In this document: positions 8,864-16,368 of the stretch, piece after piece | Layout: each line of letters opens with the position of its first letter | How positions within the stretch are numbered: the stretch's first letter is position 1 | Origin: Burkholderia diffusa | GTDB taxonomy: Bacteria; Pseudomonadota; Gammaproteobacteria; Burkholderiales; Burkholderiaceae | Assembly (NCBI RefSeq): GCF_902499115.1 | Contig: NZ_CABVPN010000013.1 | Location: 1 to 64,000, forward strand | Length of the DNA: 64,000 nucleotides | Direction: 5' to 3' | Made by a program: the position numbers and the translations under genes | The notes under the pieces: generated by a model | The model's database searches: none | What the model was told of the DNA's origin: nothing | The model's input: only the letters and a program-made list of their open reading frames with translations

Positions 8864-8884
8864 AATATAGCTGTTTTGTATATT
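8864..8884. promoter_or_regulatory. AT-rich inverted repeat upstream of the parD-like gene
   Basis: AATATA (8864-8869) and TATATT (8879-8884) are separated by nine bases in a strikingly AT-rich island (about 8843-8884) within GC-rich surroundings. It lies 19-39 bases upstream of the ParD-like start and overlaps -10-like hexamers, as expected for an autoregulatory operator. Function is inferred. Confidence 0.45.
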
Positions 8885-8955
8885 ACGCTCGCCCGGGTCG
8901 TCCGGCAAGCACGCGACCGACAGCGAATCGTCGACCCGCGACGGCAGGAATCCCG

Positions 8956-8985
8956 TTGACATCAAATTCCAGCTTGCTGGACAAT
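8956..8985 (+). promoter_or_regulatory. Sigma-70-type promoter with palindromic operator, XRE-cupin gene
   Basis: A consensus TTGACA (8956-8961) is followed after 18 bases by GACAAT (8980-8985, four of six matches). The perfect 6-bp inverted repeat TCCAGC-TT-GCTGGA (8968-8981) fills the spacer and touches the -10. Transcription would begin near 8992, only a few bases before the ATG at 8995, and no Shine-Dalgarno is visible, so the message may be leaderless. The palindrome is the natural site for autorepression by the XRE protein. Confidence 0.65.
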
Positions 8986-8994
8986 AAATCCATC

Positions 8995-9654
8995 ATGCAA
9001 GAATCAACCGCTGCCCCCGCTGACGACACCGGCATCAACGAACGCATTGCCCGGCGCGTGCGCGACCTGCGCACGCTGCGAGGCTACACGCTGGATGCGC
9101 TCGCCGCGCGTTCCGGCGTCAGCCGTTCGATGATCTCGCTCATCGAGCGTGCGTCGGCAAGCCCGACGGCCGTCGTGCTCGACAAGCTCGCGGCCGGTCT
9201 GGGCGTGTCGCTGGCCGGGCTGTTCGCCGGCGATCGCGACGACGCACCCGCGCAGCCGCTGGTGCGGCGCGCACAGCAGGCGGAATGGCGCGATCCGGCA
9301 TCCGGGTACGTGCGGCGCAATCTGTCGCCGCCCGGATGGCCGTCGCCGATCCAGCTCGTCGAGGTCGATTTCCCGCCCGGCGCGCGCGTCGCGTACGACT
9401 CCGGCGGGCGTGAAAGCGCGCTGCATCAACTGGTGTGGGTCGTCCGCGGGTGCATCGACGTCACATTCGGCGATCAGCTTCACAAACTACACGAAGGCGA
9501 CTGTCTGGCCATGCGCGTCGATCAGCCGCTGGTTTTCAGCAACCCGTCGTCGCACGTCGCGCGCTATGTCGTCGCGATCTGCGATGCCCCCGCCGCCATC
9601 GGCGCGCGGAATGTGTCATCCGTTCAAGGCCGACAGGCGCAGGAGCCCGTATGA
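8995..9654 (+). CDS. XRE-family regulator with C-terminal cupin domain
   Basis: 219 aa from the ATG at 8995; an upstream TTG at 8956 is in frame but is part of the -35 box. Residues about 16-70 form a lambda-repressor-like helix-turn-helix (RVRDLRTLRGYTLDALAARSG, then SRSMISLIERA). Residues about 110-200 form a cupin with LHQLVWVVRG and HEGDCLAM. The layout is that of SutR/YdcN-type regulators, which in E. coli respond to sulfur status. Its stop overlaps the start of the acetyltransferase by four bases (ATGA), so both are one transcript. It is divergent from the parD-like/MetAP pair. Confidence 0.9.
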   Translation: MQESTAAPADDTGINERIARRVRDLRTLRGYTLDALAARSGVSRSMISLIERASASPTAVVLDKLAAGLGVSLAGLFAGDRDDAPAQPLVRRAQQAEWRDPASGYVRRNLSPPGWPSPIQLVEVDFPPGARVAYDSGGRESALHQLVWVVRGCIDVTFGDQLHKLHEGDCLAMRVDQPLVFSNPSSHVARYVVAICDAPAAIGARNVSSVQGRQAQEPV

Positions 9655-10199
9655 ATTCCCCGACACCGCGCGACGACGTGCGCCTGATCGATTGCAACGA
9701 GGCCGAGCATGCCGAGGCCATTCTCGAGATCCTGAACGATGCGATCTTGAACTCCACCGCGCTGTACGACTACCAGCCTCGCCCACCGGAAGCGATGGTC
9801 ACCTGGTTCGCGACGAAGCGCGCCGGCGGGTTTCCGGTCGTCGGCGCGGTCGACGAATCGGGCACGCTGGTCGGCTTCGCGAGCTGGGGCACGTTCCGCG
9901 CGTTCCCGGCGTTCAAGTACACGGTCGAGCACAGCGTCTACGTCCACCGCGACCATCGCGGCCGCGGGCTCGGCGAATTGCTGCTGCGCGAGTTGATCCG
10001 GCGTGCGCGCGAAGCTGACGTGCATTTGCTGGTCGGCTGCATCGACGCGACCAACAGCGGCAGCGTCGCGCTGCATACGCGGCTCGGCTTCGCGCACTCG
10101 GGCACGATCACCGAAGCGGGCTTCAAGTTCGGCCGCTGGCTCGATGCGGCGTTCTATCAGCTGAAGCTCGACACGCCGGCACGGCCGGTCGACGGCTGA
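9651..10199 (+). CDS. GNAT acetyltransferase, phosphinothricin/methionine-sulfoximine (Pat/MddA) type
   Basis: 182 aa from the ATG overlapping the regulator's stop. The hallmark segments of the Pat/MddA family are present: YTVEHSVYVHRDHRGRGLG with the acetyl-CoA loop, LVGCIDATNSGSVALHTRLGF, and the C-terminal KFGRWLDAAFYQ. Enzymes of this family acetylate phosphinothricin, methionine sulfoximine or methionine sulfone; which of these is used here cannot be told from sequence. Its tight coupling to an XRE-cupin regulator suggests inducible detoxification or sulfur scavenging. Confidence 0.88.
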   Translation: MNSPTPRDDVRLIDCNEAEHAEAILEILNDAILNSTALYDYQPRPPEAMVTWFATKRAGGFPVVGAVDESGTLVGFASWGTFRAFPAFKYTVEHSVYVHRDHRGRGLGELLLRELIRRAREADVHLLVGCIDATNSGSVALHTRLGFAHSGTITEAGFKFGRWLDAAFYQLKLDTPARPVDG

Positions 10200-10481
10200 C
10201 CGGCATCGCCGAACATTCGGCATGCTCATGATGACGCGGCCGGTATGGACGGCCCGCAGCACGCCCATCGCTTCGCCCGCGACAACGCGCGATCGCCCCC
10301 CTCCCCACCGGAGCGCGTTGTCGCCCCTCCTCCGGGCCTTCCCGGGCCGAGGCCTCGCCCCTTTGCCCCGTGACCGCACGTGTGACGTTCGCCGCATTCT
10401 TCTGCGAGAACGGTAGCGATACGGTATTCCCCAGCGGTCGCAGCACGGCCGCGTACCGATCCATCACCCGGAGAATGCCGT

Positions 10482-10970
10482 ATGAAAACGCCCCCTGTCC
10501 TGTCGCACCATGCCGGATCGCGACGCGATGCCGGCCTCGCGCGCCGCGCGGCCCGACGCGTTGCGTGGTCGCTTGCCGCCCTCCCGCTTTTCTGCGGACA
10601 AGCTTTCGCGGCCGGCGCGTGTCCGACGCCGTTCGCGTTGAGCGGCAACACCGATCTGCTGTGGAAGGAAGTCACCAGCAACCAGTGGCGCAACATGCTG
10701 CCGCGCGGCTGGACCGACAACGGTTTTCATTTCTACAGCCGGGTGCGCAGCCGCGGGCCGGAGAACGGCATCAACACGCCGTCGGACCTCGAATCGGAAA
10801 TCCGTAAACAGGTGTCGGACGAACCCGCCGGCGGCGGCAACCCGAATCGGCGGACGATCACGCTGCCGATACTGAACAGCAAGGGCCAGCATCTGCTCGC
10901 GATTTACGACTACGACGGCAAGAGCACGTCGAAGTGCGAGTTGGTGACGCTGACATATCCGGCGGAATAG
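10482..10970 (+). CDS. Small secreted protein of unknown function
   Basis: 162 aa. GGAG lies eight bases before the ATG. A long basic N-region (several Arg, including RRAARR) precedes a hydrophobic core and a signal-peptidase site at AFA-AG (about residue 44), leaving roughly 118 residues outside the inner membrane. The mature part has one Cys near its start (GACPTPF) and one near its end (SKCELV), which could form a disulfide. The core GFHFYSRVRS, INTPSDLESEIRKQ and HLLAIYDYDG loosely resembles small nuclease-toxin folds, but no active site can be claimed. Preceded by 282 bases without a gene and followed by its own terminator. Not recognised. Confidence 0.75.
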   Translation: MKTPPVLSHHAGSRRDAGLARRAARRVAWSLAALPLFCGQAFAAGACPTPFALSGNTDLLWKEVTSNQWRNMLPRGWTDNGFHFYSRVRSRGPENGINTPSDLESEIRKQVSDEPAGGGNPNRRTITLPILNSKGQHLLAIYDYDGKSTSKCELVTLTYPAE

Positions 10971-10997
10971 ATGCGCGAATGAGGCGCGGAAAAAAGA

Positions 10998-11023
10998 AAA
11001 GCCCCGCCGAAGCGGGGCTTTTT
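10998..11023 (+). terminator. Rho-independent terminator
   Basis: Stem AAAGCCCCGC with GCGGGGCTTT around a 4-base loop (11008-11011), followed by TTTTTCTCTTCTT. It ends the small secreted-protein gene and, with A-runs on the other side, could also stop the minus-strand tRNA transcript. Confidence 0.88.
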
Positions 11024-11034
11024 CTCTTCTTACC

Positions 11035-11108
11035 TGGAGGCGCGAGCCGGAGTCGAACCGGCCTAAACGGCTTTGCAGGCCGCTGCATAACCGCTTTGCT
11101 ATCGCGCC
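11035..11108 (-). tRNA. tRNA-Cys (GCA)
   Basis: 74 bases including an encoded CCA. Acceptor stem GGCGCGA pairs with its complement before TCCA, the anticodon loop reads CTGCAAA, and GGTTCGACTCC forms the T arm. It is the last gene of the Gly-Gly-Cys tRNA cluster downstream of pgsA, as in E. coli where glyW-cysT follow pgsA. Confidence 0.95.
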
Positions 11109-11209
11109 AAAAGCGGACTGTCCGGATGCCGTGGAGGCAAGCGACAGATTTCTTATTCGATGACCATCAGTCCATCAAATAAAAAGGGAAGCGTGGCTTC
11201 CCCATTACT

Positions 11210-11285
11210 TGGAGCGGGAGACGAGTCTCGAACTCGCGACCTCAACCTTGGCAAGGTTGCGCTCTACCAACTGAGCTACTCCCGC
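11210..11285 (-). tRNA. tRNA-Gly (GCC), second copy
   Basis: 76 bases with encoded CCA. Acceptor GCGGGAG, anticodon loop TTGCCAA and a standard T arm. The sequence is identical to the copy at 11338-11413, 52 bases away; it shares that copy's promoter. Confidence 0.96.
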
Positions 11286-11337
11286 ATGTGTCCTGCATCT
11301 GCAGCGCTTTGCCGTACAACACGCTGCCAGAAAAATC

Positions 11338-11413
11338 TGGAGCGGGAGACGAGTCTCGAACTCGCGACCTCAACCTTGGCAAGGTTGCGCTCTACCAACT
11401 GAGCTACTCCCGC
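11338..11413 (-). tRNA. tRNA-Gly (GCC), first copy
   Basis: 76 bases with encoded CCA; GCC anticodon. First gene of the tRNA operon, about 55 bases downstream of the predicted transcription start. Confidence 0.96.
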
Positions 11414-11474
11414 GTATTGATACGCTACTGCTTCCCCGTCACACATTTACTTCGTCGTGCAGCGGAGAAGCGAG

Positions 11475-11503
11475 ATTATGTCGAAGGCACATTCGTGTGT
11501 CAA
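11475..11503 (-). promoter_or_regulatory. Strong promoter of the tRNA-Gly/Gly/Cys operon
   Basis: On the minus strand: a consensus TTGACA (11503-11498), a 17-base spacer and CATAAT (11480-11475). A GGGCT/AGCCC hairpin (11504-11518) directly abuts the -35 box and could end pgsA transcription. Confidence 0.85.
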
Positions 11504-11557
11504 GGGCTTTTCCAGCCCTTTTTCCAAAAACCTGCGCAACCGACCATGCGGGGCCGA

Positions 11558-12145
11558 TCACGCGCCGCCTCGCTCGCGAATCTGCGGCCATGCAAGCTTC
11601 ATGTAGTACAGCATCGACCAGATCGTCAGCACCGCCGCGAGATACATCAGCCACTCGCCCCACACGCGCGTGTCGATCGTCGCGATGCCGAGCGGCAGCG
11701 GGCCGTAGTACAGCAGCATCGGGATCGCGACCATCTGGCACGCGGTCTTGAACTTGCCGAGCTGGTTGACCGCGACGCTCTTCGACGCGCCGATCTGTGC
11801 CATCCATTCGCGTAGCGCCGAGATCGCGATCTCGCGGCCGACGATCACGAGCGCGATCGCCGCATCGACCCGCGAAATCTGCACGAGGATCAGCAGCGCG
11901 GCGGTCACCATCAGCTTGTCAGCAACCGGATCGAGGAACGCGCCGAACGACGACGTCTGGTTCCACTTGCGGGCGAGAAACCCGTCGAACCAGTCGGTCA
12001 GCGCGGCGAGAATGAAGATCGCCGCCGCCGCGAGGTTGCGGTGCGCGCCGCCCATCACCGTGTCCGGCAGATAGAACACGCCGACGACGAGCGGGATCAG
12101 CACGATCCGTACCCACGTCAGGAAAATCGGGAAATTGAACGGCAT
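11558..12145 (-). CDS. pgsA: CDP-diacylglycerol--glycerol-3-phosphate 3-phosphatidyltransferase
   Basis: 195 aa from the ATG at 12145. It makes phosphatidylglycerophosphate from CDP-diacylglycerol and glycerol 3-phosphate in the inner membrane, the committed step to acidic phospholipids. The CDP-alcohol phosphotransferase signature (DG, AR, G, D, D spacing) is read in DWFDGFLAR and SFGAFLDPVADK, about residues 60-85. Four or five membrane segments are apparent. The order uvrC-pgsA-tRNA-Gly-tRNA-Cys is conserved with enterobacteria. Confidence 0.95.
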   Translation of the reverse strand: MPFNFPIFLTWVRIVLIPLVVGVFYLPDTVMGGAHRNLAAAAIFILAALTDWFDGFLARKWNQTSSFGAFLDPVADKLMVTAALLILVQISRVDAAIALVIVGREIAISALREWMAQIGASKSVAVNQLGKFKTACQMVAIPMLLYYGPLPLGIATIDTRVWGEWLMYLAAVLTIWSMLYYMKLAWPQIRERGGA

Positions 12146-12244
12146 GGCAGGCGGGTCAGTAAAGGATTTGCAATTGTGCCGTGTCGACCGGCCTGCCACA
12201 AGAACGCGAGATCGCGCGCAGGAGCCGCCGGCCGCACGGCCGCT

Positions 12245-14275
12245 TCAGTGAAGCTGTTTGTAGATCTGCTCGGCGAGTGCGTGCGAGATACCTTCGACGC
12301 TCGCCAGTTCCTCGACGCTCGCGGCGACCACGCCGCGCAGCCCGCCGAACCGCGCGAGCAGCCGCTGCCGGCGTTTCGCGCCGATCCCTTCGAGCTCCTC
12401 GAGCCGGGAGGTCTGGCGCGCCTTCGCCCGCTTCGCGCGCATTCCGGTGATCGCAAAACGATGCGCCTCGTCGCGGATCTGCGCGACGAGCATCAGCGCG
12501 GCACTTTCCTTGCCGAGTTCGAGCGGCGCGCGGCCGTCCGCGAACACGAGCGTCTCGAGGCCGACCTTGCGCCCTTCGCCCTTCGCGACGCCGACCAGCA
12601 TTGACGTGTCGAGCCCGAGTTCGGTGAACACCTGTCGCGCAATCTCGACCTGCCCCTTGCCGCCATCGATCAGCACGATGTTCGGCAGCAGGCTCGATGC
12701 CTCGGCCTTGCGCGTCGATTCGCCGTCGATGCCGGCTGCGTCGTCGGCGGCCGCCGCCTGCGCGGCCTGCTCGACCATCTTCTCGTAACGGCGCGTCAGC
12801 ACCTGCCGCATGGCCGCGTAATCGTCGCCCGGCGTGATCCCGGTGATGTTGTAGCGACGGTACTCGCCCGATTGCATCTTGTGATGGTGATATACGACGC
12901 ACGACGCCTGCGTCGCCTCGCCCATCGTGTGGCTGATGTCGAAACATTCGATCCGCAGCGTGGCGAGATCGTCACCTTCGAAGCTGAGCGTCTCCGCGAG
13001 CGCGCGCGTGCGCGCCTGCTGCGAGCCCTGTTCGGACAGCAACCGTGCGAGCGCAATCTGCGCGTTCTGCTCGGCCATCGACAGCCACGCGCGCCGCTGC
13101 CCCTGCGGCTGCCGCACCAGCGAGACCTTGTGACCGGCCTGCTCGGACAGCAAGTCGAGCAGGTCGCGGCTCGCGGGCGCGTGGCTCACGACCAGCACGG
13201 GCGGCACGCGATTGCCGAGATAGTGCTGCGCGATGAACGCATCGAGCACCTCGGCCTCCACCGACGCCCCCGCGTCACGCGCGGCGGCAGCGTCTTCCTC
13301 GGGCGCCTCGGGCAATGCCGCGGCAGTTTCGTCGGCTGCGTCCGCCGCCTCGGCTTCGTCGCCGAGCCCGCCTTCGGCAAGCGTCAGCGCACTTTCGACG
13401 TGCGTCGGGAAATACGCCTTGTCGCCGAGATGCCGGCCGCCGCGCACCATCGCCAGGTTCACGCACACGCGCCCGCCCTGCGCGACGACCGCCAGGATGT
13501 CGACGTCGCTGTCGCTGCCGACCTCGATCGCCTGCTGGTGCAGCACCGTCGCGAGCGAGCTCATCTGGTTGCGCACGGCGGCCGCCTGCTCGAACTTCAG
13601 CTCGGCCGCGAACGCGTGCATCTTCTGCTCGAGCTCCTTCATCACTTCCGACTGCCGACCGAGCAGAAACCGCGCGGCATTCGACACGTCGATCGCGTAG
13701 TCGTCCTCGGAAATCGCGCCGACGCACGGCGCCGTGCAGCGCCCGATCTGATGGAGCAGGCATGGCCGCGTGCGGTTGTTGAAGACCGAATCCTCGCAGG
13801 TGCGCAGCTGGAACACGCGCTGCAGGATCTGGATGCTCTCGCGCACGGCCCATGCGCTCGGGAACGGCCCGAAGTACTGGTTCTGCTTGTCGACCGAGCC
13901 GCGGTAGTAAGCCATGCGCGGAAAGCGGTGCGCGGTGAGCTTCAGGTACGGATACGACTTGTCGTCGCGAAACAGGATGTTGTAGCGCGGCGTGAGCGCC
14001 TTGATCAGATTGTTCTCGAGCAGCAGCGCTTCCGCCTCCGAGCGCGTGACGGTCGTCTCGATGCGTGCGATGCGCGTGACCATCATCGCGATGCGCGGCG
14101 ACAGCTGCGTCTTCGTGAAATAGCTGGATACGCGCTTCTTCAGGTCGCGTGCCTTGCCTACGTAAAGTACGGCGCCCGCCGTGTCGTAGTAGCGGTAGAC
14201 GCCCGGCATGTGCGGCAACTGCGCGAGGATCTTCTTGGGTTCGAACGGGATGTCGGCGGCTTCTGGGGATGTCAT
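12245..14275 (-). CDS. uvrC: Excinuclease ABC subunit C
   Basis: 676 aa, longer than the roughly 610 aa of E. coli UvrC. It makes both incisions in nucleotide excision repair. Domains in order: GIY-YIG nuclease (MPGVYRYYDTAG, LYVGKARDLKKRV, about 23-55), UVR helix pair that binds UvrB (about 212-247), RNase H-like endonuclease with CFDISH and LIDGGKGQ, and a C-terminal helix-hairpin-helix pair. The extra length comes from an Ala/Glu/Asp-rich insert near residues 300-345 that looks disordered. It precedes pgsA by 99 bases. Confidence 0.97.
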   Translation of the reverse strand: MTSPEAADIPFEPKKILAQLPHMPGVYRYYDTAGAVLYVGKARDLKKRVSSYFTKTQLSPRIAMMVTRIARIETTVTRSEAEALLLENNLIKALTPRYNILFRDDKSYPYLKLTAHRFPRMAYYRGSVDKQNQYFGPFPSAWAVRESIQILQRVFQLRTCEDSVFNNRTRPCLLHQIGRCTAPCVGAISEDDYAIDVSNAARFLLGRQSEVMKELEQKMHAFAAELKFEQAAAVRNQMSSLATVLHQQAIEVGSDSDVDILAVVAQGGRVCVNLAMVRGGRHLGDKAYFPTHVESALTLAEGGLGDEAEAADAADETAAALPEAPEEDAAAARDAGASVEAEVLDAFIAQHYLGNRVPPVLVVSHAPASRDLLDLLSEQAGHKVSLVRQPQGQRRAWLSMAEQNAQIALARLLSEQGSQQARTRALAETLSFEGDDLATLRIECFDISHTMGEATQASCVVYHHHKMQSGEYRRYNITGITPGDDYAAMRQVLTRRYEKMVEQAAQAAAADDAAGIDGESTRKAEASSLLPNIVLIDGGKGQVEIARQVFTELGLDTSMLVGVAKGEGRKVGLETLVFADGRAPLELGKESAALMLVAQIRDEAHRFAITGMRAKRAKARQTSRLEELEGIGAKRRQRLLARFGGLRGVVAASVEELASVEGISHALAEQIYKQLH

Positions 14276-14351
14276 GCGTGATCCGGGTGCCTTGTGGCGC
14301 GGAACGGGTCCATTAGAATCGCCAGTTTAGAGCATTCACCGGTCCGCTTCG

Positions 14352-15539
14352 ATGCCCCGCACCACCCCCGCCTCCCCTGCGCCGCTCGCACCCGACGAAC
14401 CGATCGCGTGCGACCTCTTCTGCACCGTGATCGACAACTTCGGCGACATCGGCGTGTGCTGGCGCCTCGCGCGCCAGCTCGCACACGAGCACGGCTGGCA
14501 GGTGCGCCTGTTCGTCGACGATCTGCGCACGTTCGCGCGTCTGCTGCCGGGGGTCGATCCCGATGCCGGACGGCAGACGCTCGACGCCATCGTGATCGAA
14601 CACTGGCATGCGGAAGCCGGCGACGCGCTGGAGATCGCCGACGTCGTGGTCGAGGCGTTCGCGTGCGAGCTGCCCGGCGCGTATCTCGCGGCGATGGCGC
14701 GCCGCGCGCGCCGCCCCGTGTGGATCAATCTCGAATACCTGAGCGCCGAGGACTGGGTCGCCGATTTCCATCTGCGGCCGTCGCCCCATCCGCGGTACCC
14801 GCTGCTGAAGACGTTCTTCTTCCCGGGACTATCGGCCGGCACGGGCGGCGTGCTGAAGGAACGCGACCTCGACGCGCGCCGCACGGCCTTCGAAGCCGAC
14901 ACGGCAGCGCGCGCCGCCTGGTGGCGGCAGGCGACCGGCAACGCGCCGCCGGCGCCGGGCACGACCGTCGTCAGCCTCTTCGCCTATGAAAATCCGGCCG
15001 TCGATGCGCTGCTCGCGCAGTGGCGCGACGGCCCGTCGCCCGTCGTCGCGCTCGTGCCTGCCGGCCGCGTATCACCGGCCGTCGCGCGTTTCTTCGGGGT
15101 CGAATCGTTCGGCGCCGGCGCGCGCGCGGCCGCCGGCAACCTGACCGCTTACGGGCTCGCGTTCGTCCCGCAGGCCGACTATGACCCGCTGCTGTGGGTG
15201 TCCGACATCAACTTCGTGCGCGGCGAGGACTCGTTCGTTCGCGCGCAATGGGCGCGCAAACCGTTCGTGTGGCACATCTACCCGCAGGCCGACGACGCGC
15301 ACCTGCCGAAGCTCGACGCCGCGCTCGCGCACCTGTCGGCCGGCCTCGCCGACGCGCCGCGCGCCGCGCTCGAGCGCTTCTGGCACGCATGGAACGGCGG
15401 CGGCACGCCCGATTGGGCCGATTTGCTGCAACACCGTGCCGCGCTGGACGCCAACGCGGCATGCTGGGCCGACGCGCTGGCGGGCGTCGGCGATCTCGCC
15501 GGAAAGCTGGCGGAATACGCAAAATCTCAGTTAAAATAA
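14352..15539 (+). CDS. earP: EF-P arginine 32 rhamnosyltransferase EarP
   Basis: 395 aa GT-B inverting glycosyltransferase. It transfers rhamnose from dTDP-rhamnose to Arg32 of elongation factor P. The N-terminal acceptor domain shows the family's opening CDLFCTVIDNFGDIGVCWRLARQL (split here by convention at residue 20), with the catalytic Asp in the DNFGD element. The C-terminal donor domain ends with the RGEDSFVRAQWA segment that contacts the nucleotide sugar. The target gene efp follows after 138 bases, and Arg32 is present in that protein, so the pair is complete. Confidence 0.95.
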   Translation: MPRTTPASPAPLAPDEPIACDLFCTVIDNFGDIGVCWRLARQLAHEHGWQVRLFVDDLRTFARLLPGVDPDAGRQTLDAIVIEHWHAEAGDALEIADVVVEAFACELPGAYLAAMARRARRPVWINLEYLSAEDWVADFHLRPSPHPRYPLLKTFFFPGLSAGTGGVLKERDLDARRTAFEADTAARAAWWRQATGNAPPAPGTTVVSLFAYENPAVDALLAQWRDGPSPVVALVPAGRVSPAVARFFGVESFGAGARAAAGNLTAYGLAFVPQADYDPLLWVSDINFVRGEDSFVRAQWARKPFVWHIYPQADDAHLPKLDAALAHLSAGLADAPRAALERFWHAWNGGGTPDWADLLQHRAALDANAACWADALAGVGDLAGKLAEYAKSQLK

Positions 15540-15550
15540 GCGGTTATCCG

Positions 15551-15627
15551 ACGGCTGACCACGCAAGCGCTCGCGTTTTGGGGCTCTTGGCACCCACCGG
15601 AACGCCCCCGCTTGCGCCGTCAGCCGT
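15551..15627 (+). promoter_or_regulatory. Large stem-loop in the efp leader
   Basis: Two 19-base arms (15551-15569 and 15609-15627) are inverted repeats matching at 17 positions, with a 39-base apical region containing further G-run/C-run complementarity. A -10-like TAAAAT (15532-15537) overlaps the end of earP, so a transcript starting near 15544 would carry the whole structure about 50 bases ahead of the efp start. No T-run follows, so it is not an intrinsic terminator. Regulatory role is inferred. Confidence 0.55.
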
Positions 15628-15677
15628 TGTGCAACGCTCAGGCACCTATTTATTTGATTGGATCAGGACAGTTTTTT

Positions 15678-16235
15678 ATGAAGACCGCACAGGAACTCCG
15701 CGTAGGCAACGTCGTGCAGATCGGCAGCGACGCATGGGTCATCGCAAAGACGGAATACAACAAGTCGGGCCGTAACGCCGCCGTCGTCAAGATGAAGATG
15801 AAGAACCTGCTGACGAACGCAGGCCAGGAATCGGTCTACAAGGCTGACGACAAGTTCGACGTCGTCGTGCTCGACCGCAAGGAAGTGACGTACTCGTACT
15901 TCGCCGATCCGATGTACGTGTTCATGGACGCCGACTACAACCAGTACGAAGTCGAAGCGGAAATGATGGGCGAAGCGCTGAACTACCTCGAAGACGGCAT
16001 GGCTTGCGAAGTCGTGTTCTACAACGAGAAGGCGATCTCGGTCGAACTGCCGACGATCCTGGTTCGCGAGATCACCTACACGGAACCGGCCGTCAAGGGC
16101 GACACGTCGTCGGGCAAGGTGCTGAAGAACGCCAAGCTCGCGACGGGCTTCGAACTGCAAGTGCCGCTGTTCTGCAGTACCGGCGACAAGATCGAAATCG
16201 ATACGCGCACGAACGAATATCGCAGCCGCGCGTAA
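15678..16235 (+). CDS. efp: Elongation factor P
   Basis: 185 aa. EF-P enters the ribosomal E site and relieves stalling at polyproline stretches. The modification loop reads NKSGRNA with Arg at position 32, the residue rhamnosylated by EarP; the lysine-modified type would have Lys here. Three beta-barrel domains follow the family pattern. AGGA eight bases upstream supports the ATG at 15678; a longer frame to 15612 is not needed. Polyproline-containing proteins such as RNase E in this window are plausible clients. Confidence 0.97.
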   Translation: MKTAQELRVGNVVQIGSDAWVIAKTEYNKSGRNAAVVKMKMKNLLTNAGQESVYKADDKFDVVVLDRKEVTYSYFADPMYVFMDADYNQYEVEAEMMGEALNYLEDGMACEVVFYNEKAISVELPTILVREITYTEPAVKGDTSSGKVLKNAKLATGFELQVPLFCSTGDKIEIDTRTNEYRSRA

Positions 16236-16259
16236 TCGCTCGCGATTTCCGGATCGAAC

Positions 16260-16283
16260 AAAGCGCCCTTCGGGGCGCTTTTT
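16260..16283 (+). terminator. Rho-independent terminator of efp
   Basis: Nine-pair stem AAAGCGCCC / GGGCGCTTT with a stable TTCG loop, followed by further T. It begins 25 bases after the efp stop. Confidence 0.92.
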
Positions 16284-16322
16284 GTTTGCCTGCCGCCAAC
16301 AGCACCGGTGCGTCGGCACCAT

Positions 16323-16368
16323 CGATAATACAAAATCCAGCACTAAAGGTATTCAATTTGTATCATCG
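16323..16368. repeat. 12-bp inverted repeat in an AT-rich upstream region
   Basis: CGATAATACAAA (16323-16334) and the complement-oriented TTTGTATCATCG (16357-16368) match at 11 of 12 positions with a 22-base gap. They sit in the only AT-rich part of the 271-base gap between efp and the response-regulator gene, about 140-185 bases before its start. A pair of inverted sites spaced about three helical turns apart suggests a transcription-factor binding region. Confidence 0.5.

Noticed and set aside
8609..9000. A hidden toxin partner (ParE, RelE or other) for the ParD-like protein
   Set aside because: No short frame with toxin-like sequence and a ribosome-binding site was found on either strand; the only coupled gene is the methionine aminopeptidase.
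10200..10481. Coding or RNA gene in the 282-base gap before the small secreted protein
   Set aside because: Short frames there have no ribosome-binding site or family motif, and no stable extended structure was seen.
11035..11413. tRNA cluster as an integrated-element boundary
   Set aside because: No integrase, no direct repeat of a tRNA 3' end beyond the normal duplicate genes, and the gene order with pgsA is the ancestral one.
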